Shown here one piece after another: positions 34,069 through 46,680 of a stretch of DNA of 64,000 nt. Made by a program: the position numbers and the translations under genes. The stretch is from contig JAPEHQ010000011.1 in NCBI GenBank assembly GCA_027405735.1, positions 62,001 to 126,000 of the forward strand, in the 5' to 3' direction. Under the pieces are notes generated by a model. It ran no database searches. It was not told where the DNA came from and saw only the letters and a list, made by a program, of their open reading frames with translations. This stretch comes from Mucor racemosus (taxonomy: Eukaryota; Mucoromycota; Mucoromycetes; Mucorales; Mucoraceae). Every line of letters begins with the position of its first letter. Position 1 is the first letter of the stretch.

Positions 34069-35120
34069 ATGCAGGTAAATACTTTACATTAAATTTAATG
34101 CAAAATACAATTGAGGTTTTAGAGGTTTTTGAAGTTACATGATACTTTTTATAAGCATAATTAAATCTAAATAACGTAGATGACGCACAACAAAATTATA
34201 TATTGATTGAGCTTTTACTGAACCTTCTAGCTGCATTTTTCTTAGAGAGAACGACATTTTTGTCAAAAAATTTCAAATTCAGAATTTGGGATGAGAGAAT
34301 ACATGGGAAAATTGAAGGTATCTCTTTGTAAACATTTTTGAAGATATCTCCACGAAAAATCAATATTTTGAAAAAAACTAAATTGGGTCTGAGAGAACTC
34401 AACATGATTGATGACATTAATGTAAAAAAAAATACTACTCAATTTAACGAATATTTTGAAAACTACTATAAAAATGTCAAAAAATAAAAAAAAAATAAAA
34501 AAAAATAAAAAAAGTTTATGCTCAAATCTTTTTTATCATAAGATATGTTATAGATCACTTCAAAACAAGTAAGTTTTATTATTAAAAGTTCTAGTGTAGC
34601 TTATTTTTTCGCAGAGATATGAAGTTTCGAAGTTTTTAATTTTTTTTTTATTTTTTTTTTTTTATATATAGGGTCATCGTAGCAGTTTTTAATTTTTACT
34701 AGTGAAATACCTGTAAAAATCTGAAACATTAGCACTGAAAAATTATACCAACTGTAAAAGATAGGATATTTCCGGATACTTGTTTTTATATTAAACTTGA
34801 ACATCTCAGATGCATTAACATATAATTTTTTCCTAGTGTTATTTAGTGAAAAAAAAAAGTAGAGTAGAAATAAAAAATGAAACCTAGTTTTTAAAGAGAA
34901 AGCAGTGAATTTTTCATATTTTTGAGTCTTTCACGAGATATAAAATAGATTTAGAAATAGGTAGCATAATTCAATTAATTTATACCTATTTAGCAGCGTC
35001 CAGGGTATATCCTAAAATGTATTTAATTTAAGGATAGTTATAGAAAAGTGGGTACGCTCCTATTTTGAAGATTGAAAACTATGAAAATTTTGATTTTTGA
35101 AAATTTGAATTTTGCTCAAG

Positions 35121-36389
35121 CAGTTGTCTACAAAAAAAAATATATCAAAATACATTTTAGTAAATATTTAGTTTCTACAAATATATATAAGCATATATAT
35201 GTGATAAAAACTGTTTCTTGTTATTAAAAGATTTTCCTTAAAATTCAAATTCAATGATAGAAGGTAACCTTAATACATCGTAACAATGGCCATTTTTACA
35301 GTAATTGCAATATCTCGAGAATTTCATGTCGTCTCCATGCGATTCATCATTTTGATTATGAAGCAAGCAGATCTCGCAACATTTTCGTGATGAAGCCTAG
35401 CTTACAAGTAACGGTTTTCAAGCCGAAGCTTTATAAGTACTCGTTTCTGTTTTTATATATTTGATTTATAGAATTAAACGCTTATAGCAGGTATATCTTG
35501 CCAAAGCACAAAGCCTCGGGGTAAGCAGAGGTCTTAAGATCGAGTATATTCAATTTTTGTTGATTATTGCGAACTTATTTGAAACTCTACTGCTCGAATA
35601 TAGAACTTACACAGCGTATCCCCAAATTATTCCACAATAAGCTGCGTAAATTTAATGAGTAAGCTAAATACGCTTCATTTCTTTAAAATTTAGCAGCTCT
35701 ATTGGAGAGTGTAGCTTCAGGTATTAGAAATATGCTCAGATTTGTCATTTCCCTTTTCAAACTTGGTAGCTTATTTTGAATTGCTAGGATTCCGATATAA
35801 GCATTTCGTTTTATTGACATAAAATTGCAAACAAAAATGTATTACGGCGCGCACAATGATATAACTATATGCTTTATACCTCTATATTGAATGAAATTCC
35901 CTACGCAAATGATGAATTAGCCTTGTCTACAACCATCACCCTCAGACATGGTAGACCTAAGGGAAAATACATTTAAGAGGACGCTTAAATTAGACGTTCT
36001 ATTGGCCCATTTGAACCAATGAAATTCTTAATTAAGCCCAAACTTTTGATCTGTCCAATCGCAACCATTTCAATTTGTATAATCTATGTATGAACTAATG
36101 TGCATTTTACATTGCTTGTTATGCGAATTGAAGGCATATCATGACGAATAAATAGATTATGAGATAACACATAATATTGTAATATGGCAAGGGACGAATT
36201 AATAAAGAATTTGATTCAATCGACGATGACGACTTAAAGTGATTTGTTTTGCATATTCAGCATTCTTTACTATTTATTATTTATGTTGCTATCACTATTG
36301 TAACTATTTATCTTGATAAATACGTAAAGAAAAATAATATTCTTTTTTTTTTCTTTTATTGATAGTATTATCATATATCCCCATAAAAT
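35121..36389. other. Gene-free region upstream of the GT15 gene
   Basis: No gene or RNA recognised. The last 100 bases become T-rich ahead of ATG 36390, as at other gene starts in this window. Confidence 0.5.
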
Positions 36390-37963
36390 ATGAAATCATT
36401 TTCTCTTCACAAACATCGTAGAAAAGTGGTTGCAGTTATCATTAGCAGCGTCATCTTTACATGCATATGTCGCCATGTATATTTATCAAATTCATCGACC
36501 ACTGTTATACAAGACATTGATTTACTGGGAAAGTTTTGTAATCAACATGAAAATTGGCAATTACATCAACCTCTTCAAATGGATTCAAGAAAACGACCTC
36601 AATGGATATCTGATAAATCAATGGATGACAATAGCGCACTGTTTACAGAAAGAGACGGTACCAGCCATTTATATAAAGATACAATTCAACCCGATCTTTT
36701 TATGGACGACGATGTGTGGGATGGTTTACCGGTAAAGGGGGCATTCTATATGATTGTGAAAAATGAAGAATTACAGTTAGCAAGATCTAGTATGCGTAGT
36801 ATAGAAGATAGATTTAATTCTCATAATGCAAGTTATCCTTGGGTCCTTTTAAACAGCCAACATTTTACATCTGATTTTAAGAAATATACTAATAGAATCG
36901 CTAGTGGTAAAGTATATTTTGGACACATTGATTTAGAAGCCTGGACTTACCCAGAATGGATTGATGCACAAAGAACTGAAAATGCAATTCGTCGCATGGT
37001 TTATTTGGGAGTTAAGAAATCACATAGTTTATATCAAAGACAAGAAATGAGGTATTTAAAGATAAACTATAGTTGTCAACTGTTACAGCGTTTTTAACTT
37101 TTTTTAATAGATACAAAGCTGGTCTATTTCAGCATCATTCATTATTTAATACAGTCGATTATGTCTGGCGTGTTGAGCCTGGATCCGAGTATACATGTGA
37201 TATGTTTCAAGGAGATGATCCATTCCAAACAATGAAGATAAATAACAAAAAGATGGGTAATACATTTTTGTGTATGTAATGATGTAATCTGTGAGATATT
37301 TATGCGTATATAATAATATAGGATTCACTATTACTACCAAAGAAGATCCAGCTACAAGTTTCAGTTTATGGCCTGCTTCTTTGGAATTTATGAGACAAAA
37401 TCCACACCTGGTAACGCAAGCAGATTCAAGTATTATGCCTTGGCTGATGACAAAAGAATATGGATACAATTACTGTTACATGTGGTCAGATTTTGAAATT
37501 GTAGATATGAAATTTTTGAGGTCGGAGGCGTATCAATCATTCTTTTATTACCTTGATCTTGTGGGCGGTTTCTTTTACGAAAGGTAGTTTGTAATATTTA
37601 CTAAATTGGTGCGATTTATTGATTTTATAAATGTAGATGGGGTGATGGGCCTGTAAGATCCATTGCTGCTGCCATGTTTTTGAAGCGAGAAGATATACAT
37701 TTTTTCAATGAAATTGGCTACAGTCATACGTCTATCAAGCATTGCCCTTTCAAAAAGTCGTTTCTAGAAAAATGCTCTTGCGATTATAAAGGCAACCACA
37801 GTAAGCTATTAATTTTGGTATTTTATACGCTTGATTAATAACAATTACTCCTTTAGATTTCCAGGCTCAAAGTTGTACAATTGACTTGTTAAAGCAAGTT
37901 TCGCCTCAGTCTATAGATGACATGGTTGAATTTGCTAGATCAAAAATGGGAGCGCTCTTTTAA
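36390..37963 (+). CDS. GT15 alpha-1,2-mannosyltransferase (Ktr/Kre2/Mnt1 family)
   Basis: Five exons, 36390-37051, 37111-37256, 37322-37583, 37637-37800 and 37857-37963, give 446 residues, typical of the family. It is a type II Golgi membrane protein: short basic cytosolic tail, signal anchor at about residues 12-32 (VVAVIISSVIFTCICRHVYL), a stem, then the catalytic domain. The domain starts at VKGAFYMIVKNEEL, then YPWVLLNSQHFTSDFK, GKVYFGHI, YQRQEMRYKAGLF, VWRVEPGSEYTCDM, YGYNYCYMWSDFEI (where the family has its conserved acidic residue) and FYERWGDGPVRSIAAAMFL. It should transfer mannose from GDP-Man onto O- or N-linked chains of cell-wall proteins. Which Ktr member it corresponds to cannot be decided here. 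Confidence 0.94.
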
Positions 37964-38709
37964 TCCTTAGAAAAATACTGCCAACAGAGAAAGAGTCCAC
38001 ATCCTTACATCTTCCTGATCATATCCAATTATCATATATATATATATATATATACCATATATATAGTCATACCAAAATAAATTCTACAAATTGGCATTAA
38101 CTGATTTTCTGATACATTTTCATAGAGAATAATATATTTAGTCTCGTCAGTTATCATTATAGAGACTGCAAGTAGCCCAATAAATTTGAAAAAGTAATTT
38201 TAATAGTGGCTGTCGTTCTAGCAATTTTTATGCAAAATTTTAATATTTAGAGGATTTTAATGAAGCACTGGCTGTATACATAAGCTTAATTTTACGTTTA
38301 TCGGTTTTTTTTAGCCTTCGATTATTGCTTTATATATATATTTTATTTTTTCCAAAAGTATACATTTTCACCATTCTTGGGTTTTTGTTTTATACGCACG
38401 GTCTATACTACCTAGATGAAACATGCATTGAGATGAATTTAGCATGCAAATGTTTGTTATAATCCGAGATAGTTGTCGACAAAACATATTCTTATTTGGA
38501 TTGAATCCATTACTGACTTTTTTCAGTTTCGAAAATCTCCTCGTAAAGAAAATGGTGCGATAGATTAATTAACAAATGTTTGTTGAATCAAAAGAAAAAA
38601 TTAGGTCCTCGCTCATAAAAAACATCAACAGCATGTTCAATTTTGGTGTGTCTTTGTCTTTGTCTTTGTCTTTGTTAGACCTCTTTTAATTTCCAAATAT
38701 AAATCAAAA
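37964..38709. other. Intergenic region with a (TTTGTC)n run
   Basis: 3' flank of the mannosyltransferase with an (AT)n run near 38032-38055, then AT-rich sequence. A tandem hexamer TTTGTC of about four units at 38650-38676 sits 35 bases upstream of the LRR gene start and is probably in its 5' UTR or core promoter. Confidence 0.6.
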
Positions 38710-41618
38710 ATGGCCGCTACAAGTGCTTCATCAAGTTCGCCTACTATTTGCACCAAATTGGATTTATCAGATTGCTCTTCATAGTGAGTTTGATCTAATA
38801 TGTAACTTTTTTCCATCTAATTTTTGATTTTATAGTCTGCCATCAAATCTGTTTCAGTCAAGAAATTCATTTTTCAATCGCAAGCAAAGTTCATCTGCAG
38901 TACAGCAATTGCTGCTAAGGAGAAACCAATTGGATTCACTTCAGATATACGCTAAAGCATTATTGCAATTTAAACAACATTTGACAGAATTATCACTGAG
39001 AGAAAACAATTTTAGTCAGTTTCCAATTGAAATCTTAGTATTGAAGAATTTAACATCCTTGTCTTTGGCAAACAATCAGCTTGAAGTTATAAATAAAGAT
39101 GTACTATCGCAATTACCCAATTTGCAATGGTTAAATCTCGCTCATAATCGATTAACAGAACTCCCGGTGGATATAGTTTGCTGTCACCATTTACGAGGAA
39201 TCGATTTAGAAGGCAATAATTTCTCAAGTGAGTTAAATAGTGTAATACCTTATGTAACTAATTTATACTAACATCTATATAAATAGTTTTTCCTAATGTT
39301 GTTTTTTATTTGACTCACCTTGAAGTATTGATGCTTCAGAAGAACAAGGTCAAAGTAATTCCACCAAATTATAACTTTCCACCTACATTACACACGCTCA
39401 ATTTAGCATTTAATGCGCTGACACAAGTTCCAAATACTCTATTGATTCATCCACCAAACTCACTTACACATCTGCATCTCTCTGGTAATAGACTTGGTCA
39501 GCTACCTTCTAAATTCTTATCTCATGGTTATGCAAAACTTGTTAGCCTGGACCTTCATACATGTCAGTTAGAAAGAATTCCAAGTAAAATTTTAGAGCGT
39601 CTTTCCTTATGCAAAGATCTACGAAGACTCAATTTAGCTATCAATCGTCTTACCGAAATTCCACCTGAAATAGGTCTACTTTCTCAATTGCAATGGCTCA
39701 ATTTAAACGATAATCAAATTACACATCTACCAGACACCATATCATCACTAACGCATCTTGTTAAGCTGGGATTAGTCCAGAACCAATTGAAAATACTGCC
39801 TCCATTCATGTTTTTACATATGTTAGAGCTTCAGAAATTGGATATTCGAAGAAACCAGCTTAAATACATGCCTCCATCCATCTTATCATTAGCACCAAGG
39901 CAAGAAGTTGATATCCATGTTGATTTAGCTGTTCCACATTCAGTCTTCAGTACATTATCTGATCCTCCATGCCACAACAGCGATCAGAATAGCGTCGATT
40001 GTCATCCTTATGGTGGATCATTGCGTACTTTGCTATTTTACGAAAATTCCACAATTGAACATGTTGATGGCATATTATGTGAATTAGATGATATTGAAGA
40101 CGAAGATAACGATTTTGAAGCAGTTCAAGCTATATCGCTCAACAATGCGTACAATATACTTCAGTCAGCCCAAAGCAATATCAAAAATGCATTACGTGAT
40201 GCTTTATATAGCAAGAAAAACATTCCATATTGTAGCGATGCTAAATTTAGAAGATCAGATCATCCAATGCCAAATTTACTTTCAGAAATTGACGATGAAG
40301 AAAGCGCAATTAGCAACGATGAAGACTACGAGGATGAAGAGAAAGAGGCCATTCGAAAAGAAACACAGCGTATCCTAACACAAGTAGCTACTTTGAGAGA
40401 GATTTGTTTAGGAACTCATTTAACAAACTCGCAAATGTATCTCAAAACAGATAAGCGAATAGACCAACATATCGAAAAAGTATACGAGTTTATAGATAGT
40501 GCTTTACATACAACCATTGTTCCCAACTATATCAACCATTATGCACAAGGACAAGCACGACAATGTGATTATTGTCAATCTTGGTACACTCAATCTTCAT
40601 GCCAAATAGGCTATTTAGCTCGTTTGTGTAATAATCGTCTTCAGATCCCTATCCGATTCCATATATGCTCAATTGAATGTACATTGGATGCTATTATCAA
40701 GTTGTATCAAACTACTGTTGATTGGCATACAAGACAATCATTGGCTCATATTGATGCTACATTGCTGTTACCCTCTGTTAACCAAATGTCGACTTTGCCA
40801 GCACCCGCAATACCATCACAATCCTCATCAATCATAGTAAATCCGACATCAAATCGACTTGTCAGAGATCCCTCTTCAGTAAATATAAATTATTGGCACG
40901 TAGGATTAGCTAGTAATAATTCAAGACGCGCTTCAACTCAAACAAATGGGACATTGGGTACTATACAACATGACGATAGTATATCAAATAATGAAGAACA
41001 AGACTTCCCTACAATGCGCAGATCAAGATCTCCGTCCTCCTATTCCTCTACAACTGCTACAACAGTGTCAGATTCAACCAACAGTGATGACTATTCCAGT
41101 AAAGTGCATTCTGTCTTTATATAATTGATACTAATTTTTTTTTTCTTTTATCGGATTTAGTGGTTGGACAATCCTCATTAGCAAGAACAATTAGAAATCG
41201 AGTTACGCAATTTGCATCTACCTTTTTCATTGGAAACTCCAATAATCAAGCTGGTATTTCCGTTATAAATCAAAACAACCAAAGACATAGTAGAAGTAGC
41301 AGTGGTAGCAGTAGCAGTAGCGGTACTATTCGTAATGGTAGTTACCATAGTAGTATCAATCAGCAACCCGGAACATCCAATGCACCACTTTTACCTCTAG
41401 TTTTCCCTAATCTTAATTTATGTACTACAACAGCAATAGCATCAAGGGAATTTATTGAAGAAGAACCGCCATCTATCATATCCATTACGTCCCGATTAGT
41501 AGAAGGAAGACTACATACTGAACGTGCACAACCTCAATTACGCTTATCAGCGCCGACACCAAATCCTACTGCATTTAATCATCTACCAAGAGATGCTATA
41601 CGTTTAGAAAAATTTTAA
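38710..41618 (+). CDS. Large leucine-rich-repeat protein with a Cys/His cluster
   Basis: Four exons, 38710-38783, 38836-39227, 39287-41098 and 41161-41618, give 911 residues. The start is the ATG in AAAATGGCC. Residues about 60-390 form LRRs of 22-24 residues of the SDS22/Ras-suppressor type: LTSLSLANNQLEVI, LQWLNLAHNRLTELP, LRRLNLAINRLTEIP, LQWLNLNDNQITHLP. After an acidic segment comes a region with CDYCQSW and, 40 residues on, HICSIEC, a possible zinc-binding C-x2-C...H-x-C-x3-C unit. The C-terminal 250 residues are Ser/Thr/Asn-rich and disordered. LRR arrays of this type are protein-interaction scaffolds in signalling. I do not recognise a named orthologue, though yeast Sog2-like and other fungal LRR scaffolds have a similar outline. 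Confidence 0.8.
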
Positions 41619-42165
41619 TATTCCAAATAAATGCATTTACATTTTGCGAACAAAAGCTGCTATGGGTATCACATAATTTTTGCATAGCAATTAGGAATTG
41701 AGAAACCTTTTAGCATAGCAATTAGGAACAAAAAAAAAAAAGCATGTTGCATAGCAACGGAATAGAAATGTTATTGACATCCGACGTTTTGATGGTGAAA
41801 ACTTCATCGACGTTTCGATGAGATGAACCGCTTTTGTTCCCATAAAATACATTCACATTTACATTATTCTATTAAATGGACATTTGCAAGTTACGATAGA
41901 GAAGGTAGTGATCATCAAATCGAAACAGGAAACAAACAAAACCAACGTCATCTACAATTAAATAGCCGCGATAAGTGTGTATGATGCTCTCTTTTGTTAG
42001 ATATCTCGACGGATGTTTTTGTATTTTAAAACTCTTTTCACGTATTTCCTCCCCCCCTTTTTTTTTCCTCTTTTAACCAAAGAAATATCTCGTAAGTAAA
42101 AAATAGCATATCGATTTTTTATTTTTTTGGAGAGCAAACCTTAACTTAGTTACCTTTAGTATACA
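41619..42165. repeat. Intergenic region with GCATAGCAA repeats
   Basis: Between the LRR gene and V-ATPase E. GCATAGCAATTAGGAA occurs twice (41682-41697 and 41712-41728) and GTTGCATAGCAAC, a small palindrome, once at 41746-41758. A second pair around CGACGTTT lies near 41780-41815. The final 100 bases are pyrimidine-rich leader of VMA4. Confidence 0.6.
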
Positions 42166-42970
42166 ATGTCCACAGCTAGACCCCTTAACGATGATGAAGT
42201 CTTTAATGAGATGAAGAAGATGGTATGTTTTATCTCGAGAACAAAAATATAGACAGCTATTGATTGATTTAATCTATTTTTGTAGGTTGCTTTCATCAAG
42301 CAAGAAGCTTTGGAAAAGGCTAGAGAAATCAAAGTTAAGGTACGTTTATATATTGAAAGTTTTATATAAATGCTAAATGGTTAAACCATAAATATTAACA
42401 GGCTGACGAAGAGTTCAATATTGAAAAGGTAATCTTTTAAATCTTATATAAACGCGCCTTTTTTATTTACTTTTTTGTCGTTTCATAGGCAAAGATTGTT
42501 CGTCAAGAATCCTTAAATATCGAAGCCGTCTTTGAACGTAAGATTAAGCAAGCTGAAGTTCAGAAGCGAATGTAAGAAAAAAAATTATGAAACATCAAAT
42601 CTCTCCCTTACAATCCAATATTGAAACACGTTACTTTTTCTTATTTCCTTTAGTGCTCAGTCAAACCACATCAACAAAGCTCGTCTTAGAATCCTTCAAG
42701 AACGTCAACAAGTTCTTGATGATCTCTTCCAAGATACAGATGACCTCATTCATGAAATCTCAAAGGACGAAGATAAATATGCTACTTTGATAGAAGGTCT
42801 TATTCTTCAAGGTGCTTATGCTCTTATGGAACATGACGTTGTTATCAAATGTCGTGAACAAGATATTGATCAAGTCAACTCTGCCAAGGAGCGTGCTGCT
42901 GAAAAGTATGAGGAACATATGAAGACCAAGTCTACTTTTGAGATCAGTGATGAATATCTCCCTGCATCAA

Positions 42971-43011
<41 letters not shown>

Positions 43012-43203
43012 ATTATATGGTTTCAAATGTTAACATTTTATATATGTATCAGTGCTGGTGGCGTTATTATGACCGGTCTTAATGGTAAGATTACTGTTGA
43101 TAATACTCTTGGTGCTCGTTTGGATATTGCCAAGGAAGAGATGTTGCCTCAAATTCGTGTTGCTTTGTTCGATCACTCTCCTAGCAGAACTTTCTTCAAC
43201 TAA
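42166..43203 (+). CDS. VMA4: V-type H+-ATPase subunit E
   Basis: Six exons, 42166-42222, 42286-42339, 42402-42428, 42489-42571, 42654-42971 and 43053-43203, give 229 residues, the normal length. Subunit E with G forms the peripheral stalks that hold the V1 motor on vacuolar membranes. Landmarks: [20 protein letters not shown] at the start, a long charged helix ([20 protein letters not shown]) through residue about 75, and the C-terminal globular part with [18 protein letters not shown] and [15 protein letters not shown]. The N-terminal helix is split over exons of 54 and 27 nt. Intron 5 contains an A-run of about 37 bases right behind the donor. All phases are consistent. Confidence 0.96.
42973..43009. 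repeat. Poly(A) run in VMA4 intron 5
   Basis: About 37 A directly after the GT donor. Likely polymorphic. Confidence 0.9.
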
Positions 43204-45009
43204 ATGTTATGTTTTGTGTTAAATTTTTTTCTCAATCTCTTTTACCCCCCCCTCAAACTTCCCTTTCTTATTTTTTCACTTGGAGATTTGAAAAGGGAAA
43301 TCAATATTTTAACAAGAAAATTAGGTTTGAATAAAGCATATTACGTGTTTTTTTGTTTATAATCTCTGTATATCTTAATGTCGTTTTCAGTGTGATTACT
43401 TTTTTTGATTAGATTTGAGCGTCAGTTTTGATGCAGGCACACAAACTCAATTGTAACATAAATTGAGAGGAGTTTTTTGCGTGGTTGCTTAATTTAAAGA
43501 TTTATTACAAACAAAATATACCATTTGATCATTGCCAAAACATAACTATCACTATGTTTACTCTTACTTCTATTGTATTTTGTATATTGTGTTTTAGTAT
43601 AATAATATTCGACAACGATAATGTAGCATGACTCACATTATACTTGATCTAATATATTTACAATGAACTGAGCCCATCCCATGGCTTCATGTTTCTATAA
43701 TACTAATATTCACATATTAAATGGCTGTCTACAACTATAAAATAAATCTATAGGATTTTGTGAGCGATGCTAATTAATGCAATTTTCCAATGTCTTATAA
43801 TGTAGTAAAACAAAAGATTGGTATTTTTAAAAGATGAATTTGGCATATGTACAGAATAAAAACTGCTCCATAAACATAATTGCATCTACTTTAGTTTTAA
43901 AAGGCATTACTTCTTACTACAGGTCCTAATCTGTGGTCAATGCTACAATCAACATGAGATTCTCTTCGCTGAAATGCTCGATTGCGATCAATAATTATCA
44001 ATTGAACAACAAGTTTAAAAGGATTTCGTCTTATATAACAAATTATAACTTTATCTCCTTTTCGGGTATAATATTGAAACATTACTTCTAAATAATAATT
44101 ATTTATTAAATAGAAATATCATCAACACACGTATTCAATTAGTTTATAGGGGTCATGTAAATTTGAGGAACATTGAGACAGCAGCACTAATCGGAGATCC
44201 AAAGTAGAAAGGTTTCGTGATCCGAAGAGAGTTACACTCCAGATTTTTTTATTTATTTTTCAAAAATCAAATCAACTTTTGCTGCGAATTTTTTCACATA
44301 CTGAATTATCTATCGGTTCTGTGCGATTCACATTGGTTTTTTCAGTTATAAAAAATATTCTCCCGCTTAATCAATCATCAAAGAATATTCTATCTACTTA
44401 ACTTTGCCTTCTTGTCGGAACTGGTTCTGGTCAATCTATTCCCATCAAAACCACCGCATACAACTACTGGTATTCCAACTTATGAAATCAAGATTTAACT
44501 ATCGAATGTTATACCCTATATCTGCGCTCATAAAACATATAAATACTTGATCTTTATACTCATAGTTTGACATCTTCATCCTTTTTTCTTTATAAATATG
44601 CCTAAATAAATATATCTAGTTCTAACTGTATTTTAGCTGGTTATCTTAAGTATATATATAAACAACCTCAAACCTACGCCTCATCCAATAATTGCGGCTT
44701 CTAGAAATTTGTGAAAATTATTTGCAGGGAACTTTTTTTCCTCGACAACATGAATCGATGGATACTTCTGAAAACTACATATAATAATTAATTTTGTGTA
44801 CTTCATTTCTCTACAATTTGTTGTGTAAATGCGGAAAATCCAACGATTTTGCTTTTAATTCTGGCATTTCAATATATATTTTTTTTCGAACCGCGCTTTG
44901 GCAGGAATTTTATTGGGTTGGCTTTGAACGATCAACCCCAATTAGGACACAACTGAATTATTCCCTTCATTGATCGGAAGCGACAACGACAACAGGTTGG
45001 TCGTTATTT
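43204..45009. other. Intergenic region with an LTR-like segment
   Basis: No gene. A minus-strand frame of 61 codons at 43897-44082 (VVQLIIIDRNRAFQRRESHV) is of unknown origin. Around 44375-44670 lies a segment that matches 55445-55735 by eye in the same orientation, including CATATAAATAC and AATAAATATATCT, which look like TATA-box and poly(A)-signal sequences of a small LTR or promoter-bearing repeat. Confidence 0.45.
44375..44670 (+). repeat. LTR-like repeat, copy 1
   Basis: Shares with 55445-55735 the order TTGGTCAATCTATT, TTATGAAATCA, AAAACATATAAATAC, AATAAATATATCT, AACT.TATTTT.  No internal coding element is attached, so it could be a solo LTR. Clear terminal dinucleotides were not found. 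Confidence 0.45.
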
Positions 45010-46190
45010 CAGAAACTGTTCTCATTGCTCAACTTTTTGTTTTATTAAATAACACCAAGAAATAATTATATGTAATGTACCTGAAACGTTCGACTTTAAT
45101 CCTAAAACAAGTATCGGGAAATATTCCATTCCTAGCTGTTGGTATAACTTATTTAGTGCTAATGTTTCAGATTTTTACAGGCATTTCACATTTCACTGTT
45201 CTAAATCAAAAACTTTGAGTCTAAATATCTTTGCAAAACATTAAGCTAGGTTAACAATTTTTTAATAACAAAAATTACTTGGTTTGAAATGTCCTATAAC
45301 ATATTTAAATATAAAAAACTCTATGTACTTTTTTTTTATTTCTTTTTTTGACTTTTTTGTAGTGGACTACAAAATATTCCTTATCTTGAGGGGTGTTTTT
45401 TTTTACATTTATTTCATACAGCTTGTTAAGTTCTATTGGATGCAACTTAGTTTTTTTTCAAAATATTGATTTTTCGTGGAGATATCCTCAAAAATGTGTA
45501 CAAAGAGATAACTTCTTTCTGGTTTCAATTTTTCCCCTGCATAACCTCATCCCAAATTTGGAATTTGAAAAAAAAATTGACGAAAGTCTTGCTTTCTTTA
45601 TGCAAAATGCAGCTAGAAGGTTAAGCGATGGTTCGATCAATAGATAATTTTGCTGCGTATTATTACCATTACTCATACTTAAAACATGCTTAGAAAAATG
45701 ATGTGTATCCTCAAAAAGCCTCCAAAATTTCGATTGCATTTATGCAGAATTTAAAGTAAAACATTTGTTTGAATTCTGTTTAAATGGACGTAGAATCTAA
45801 AACTGTACAAAAAACATTTAAGACGCTAGATAAACTCACTTTGCAGTTCATGAGCCATTAAGCGTTTTTTTTCTAAGCATTTTCGATCGTTTCGACAAAT
45901 TGATTTTGGAATCCCGTTATCAAAGGTTTTAAGCTGAAACATGAGCTACTATTTTGATTATCTCGGCGAAGAATCAATATTTTTTGTTGAAACAAAAAAT
46001 GCAGGATAGCTTTCAGTTGAATTTATTGATTAAACACCAAAAATTAACACCACAATTTAAGTGCTTTGTTTTTTATAATCAATTTTAGATCAATTTTAGG
46101 TCAATATTAGGCCAACACACTTTTATTCTGGTATTAATTCTTTTATTTTGGATAGATATTTTTGCATAAAGGTATTTTTCATAGATTTGG
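45010..46190 (+). repeat. Dispersed repeat R1, copy D
   Basis: More diverged copy in the B/E orientation. It carries the plus-strand frame at 45393-45647 (residues such as FPLHNLIPNLEFEKK, NAARRL) and the end block GTCAATATTAGGCC...TATTAATTCTT near 46100-46150. Edges by eye. Confidence 0.75.
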
Positions 46191-46394
46191 AAATAATTGT
46201 GTGGGGGTTTATATGAATTGAGATAACATGATGTGATACACTATATGTTGCGTCCACAATTTTGTGTACACTTCTTGATTATGATTATGACATTATGATA
46301 CAATTTGATGTTATAAGTCTTACAGTAATATGTATTACGCTGTAAACTCAGTTAATATATATTGAGGAATGTAGAATTAGTGTGTGTCACTTAT

Positions 46395-46680
46395 TAGTAG
46401 ACTTGATTGGTTATATATATATATATATATAATTAAAGAATATGAATATATATAAAATAAGACGTTTCAATCTTATAATAAAGTTCTTTAGTTTTAGTGT
46501 ACTCTTTCATCTTATAGCAGTTTTCCTTTATTTTTATTAAATGATTTAGTATATATTATAGCTTTGAGATTGACATAATCTTCTGGAGGTGGAACAATAT
46601 GAACCATTACAAATCTTTTACAAAATTCTTCATAATTTATCGAATATGTCTCGCAAAAATTAAAAATAGAGTCTTTCGCT
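46395..46680 (-). pseudogene. ACGCCAGG-repeat coding relic, copy 2 (longest)
   Basis: The minus strand reads openly for about 57 codons to a stop at 46512-46514: IFNFCETYSINYEEFCKRFV, then MVHIVPPPEDYVNLKAIIYT, then KSFNKNKGKLL. The last 30 residues and the following 3' flank match the copies at 32772 and 56500. The family is not recognised. Three independent copies of one C-terminus and its downstream DNA point to a mobile or mobilised gene. Confidence 0.6.

Larger units (their letters stand above)
32640..35120 (-). repeat. Dispersed repeat R1, copy C (twice interrupted)
   Basis: R1 blocks are recognisable at about 32640-32708, 33480-33660 and 34068-35120, in the same orientation as copy A. 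The minus-strand frame at 34196-34417 has residues such as LVFFKILIFRGDIFKNVYKE. The gaps between the blocks are occupied by two related small insertions (32708-33475 and 33660-34068), so this is a nested structure. Confidence 0.75.
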
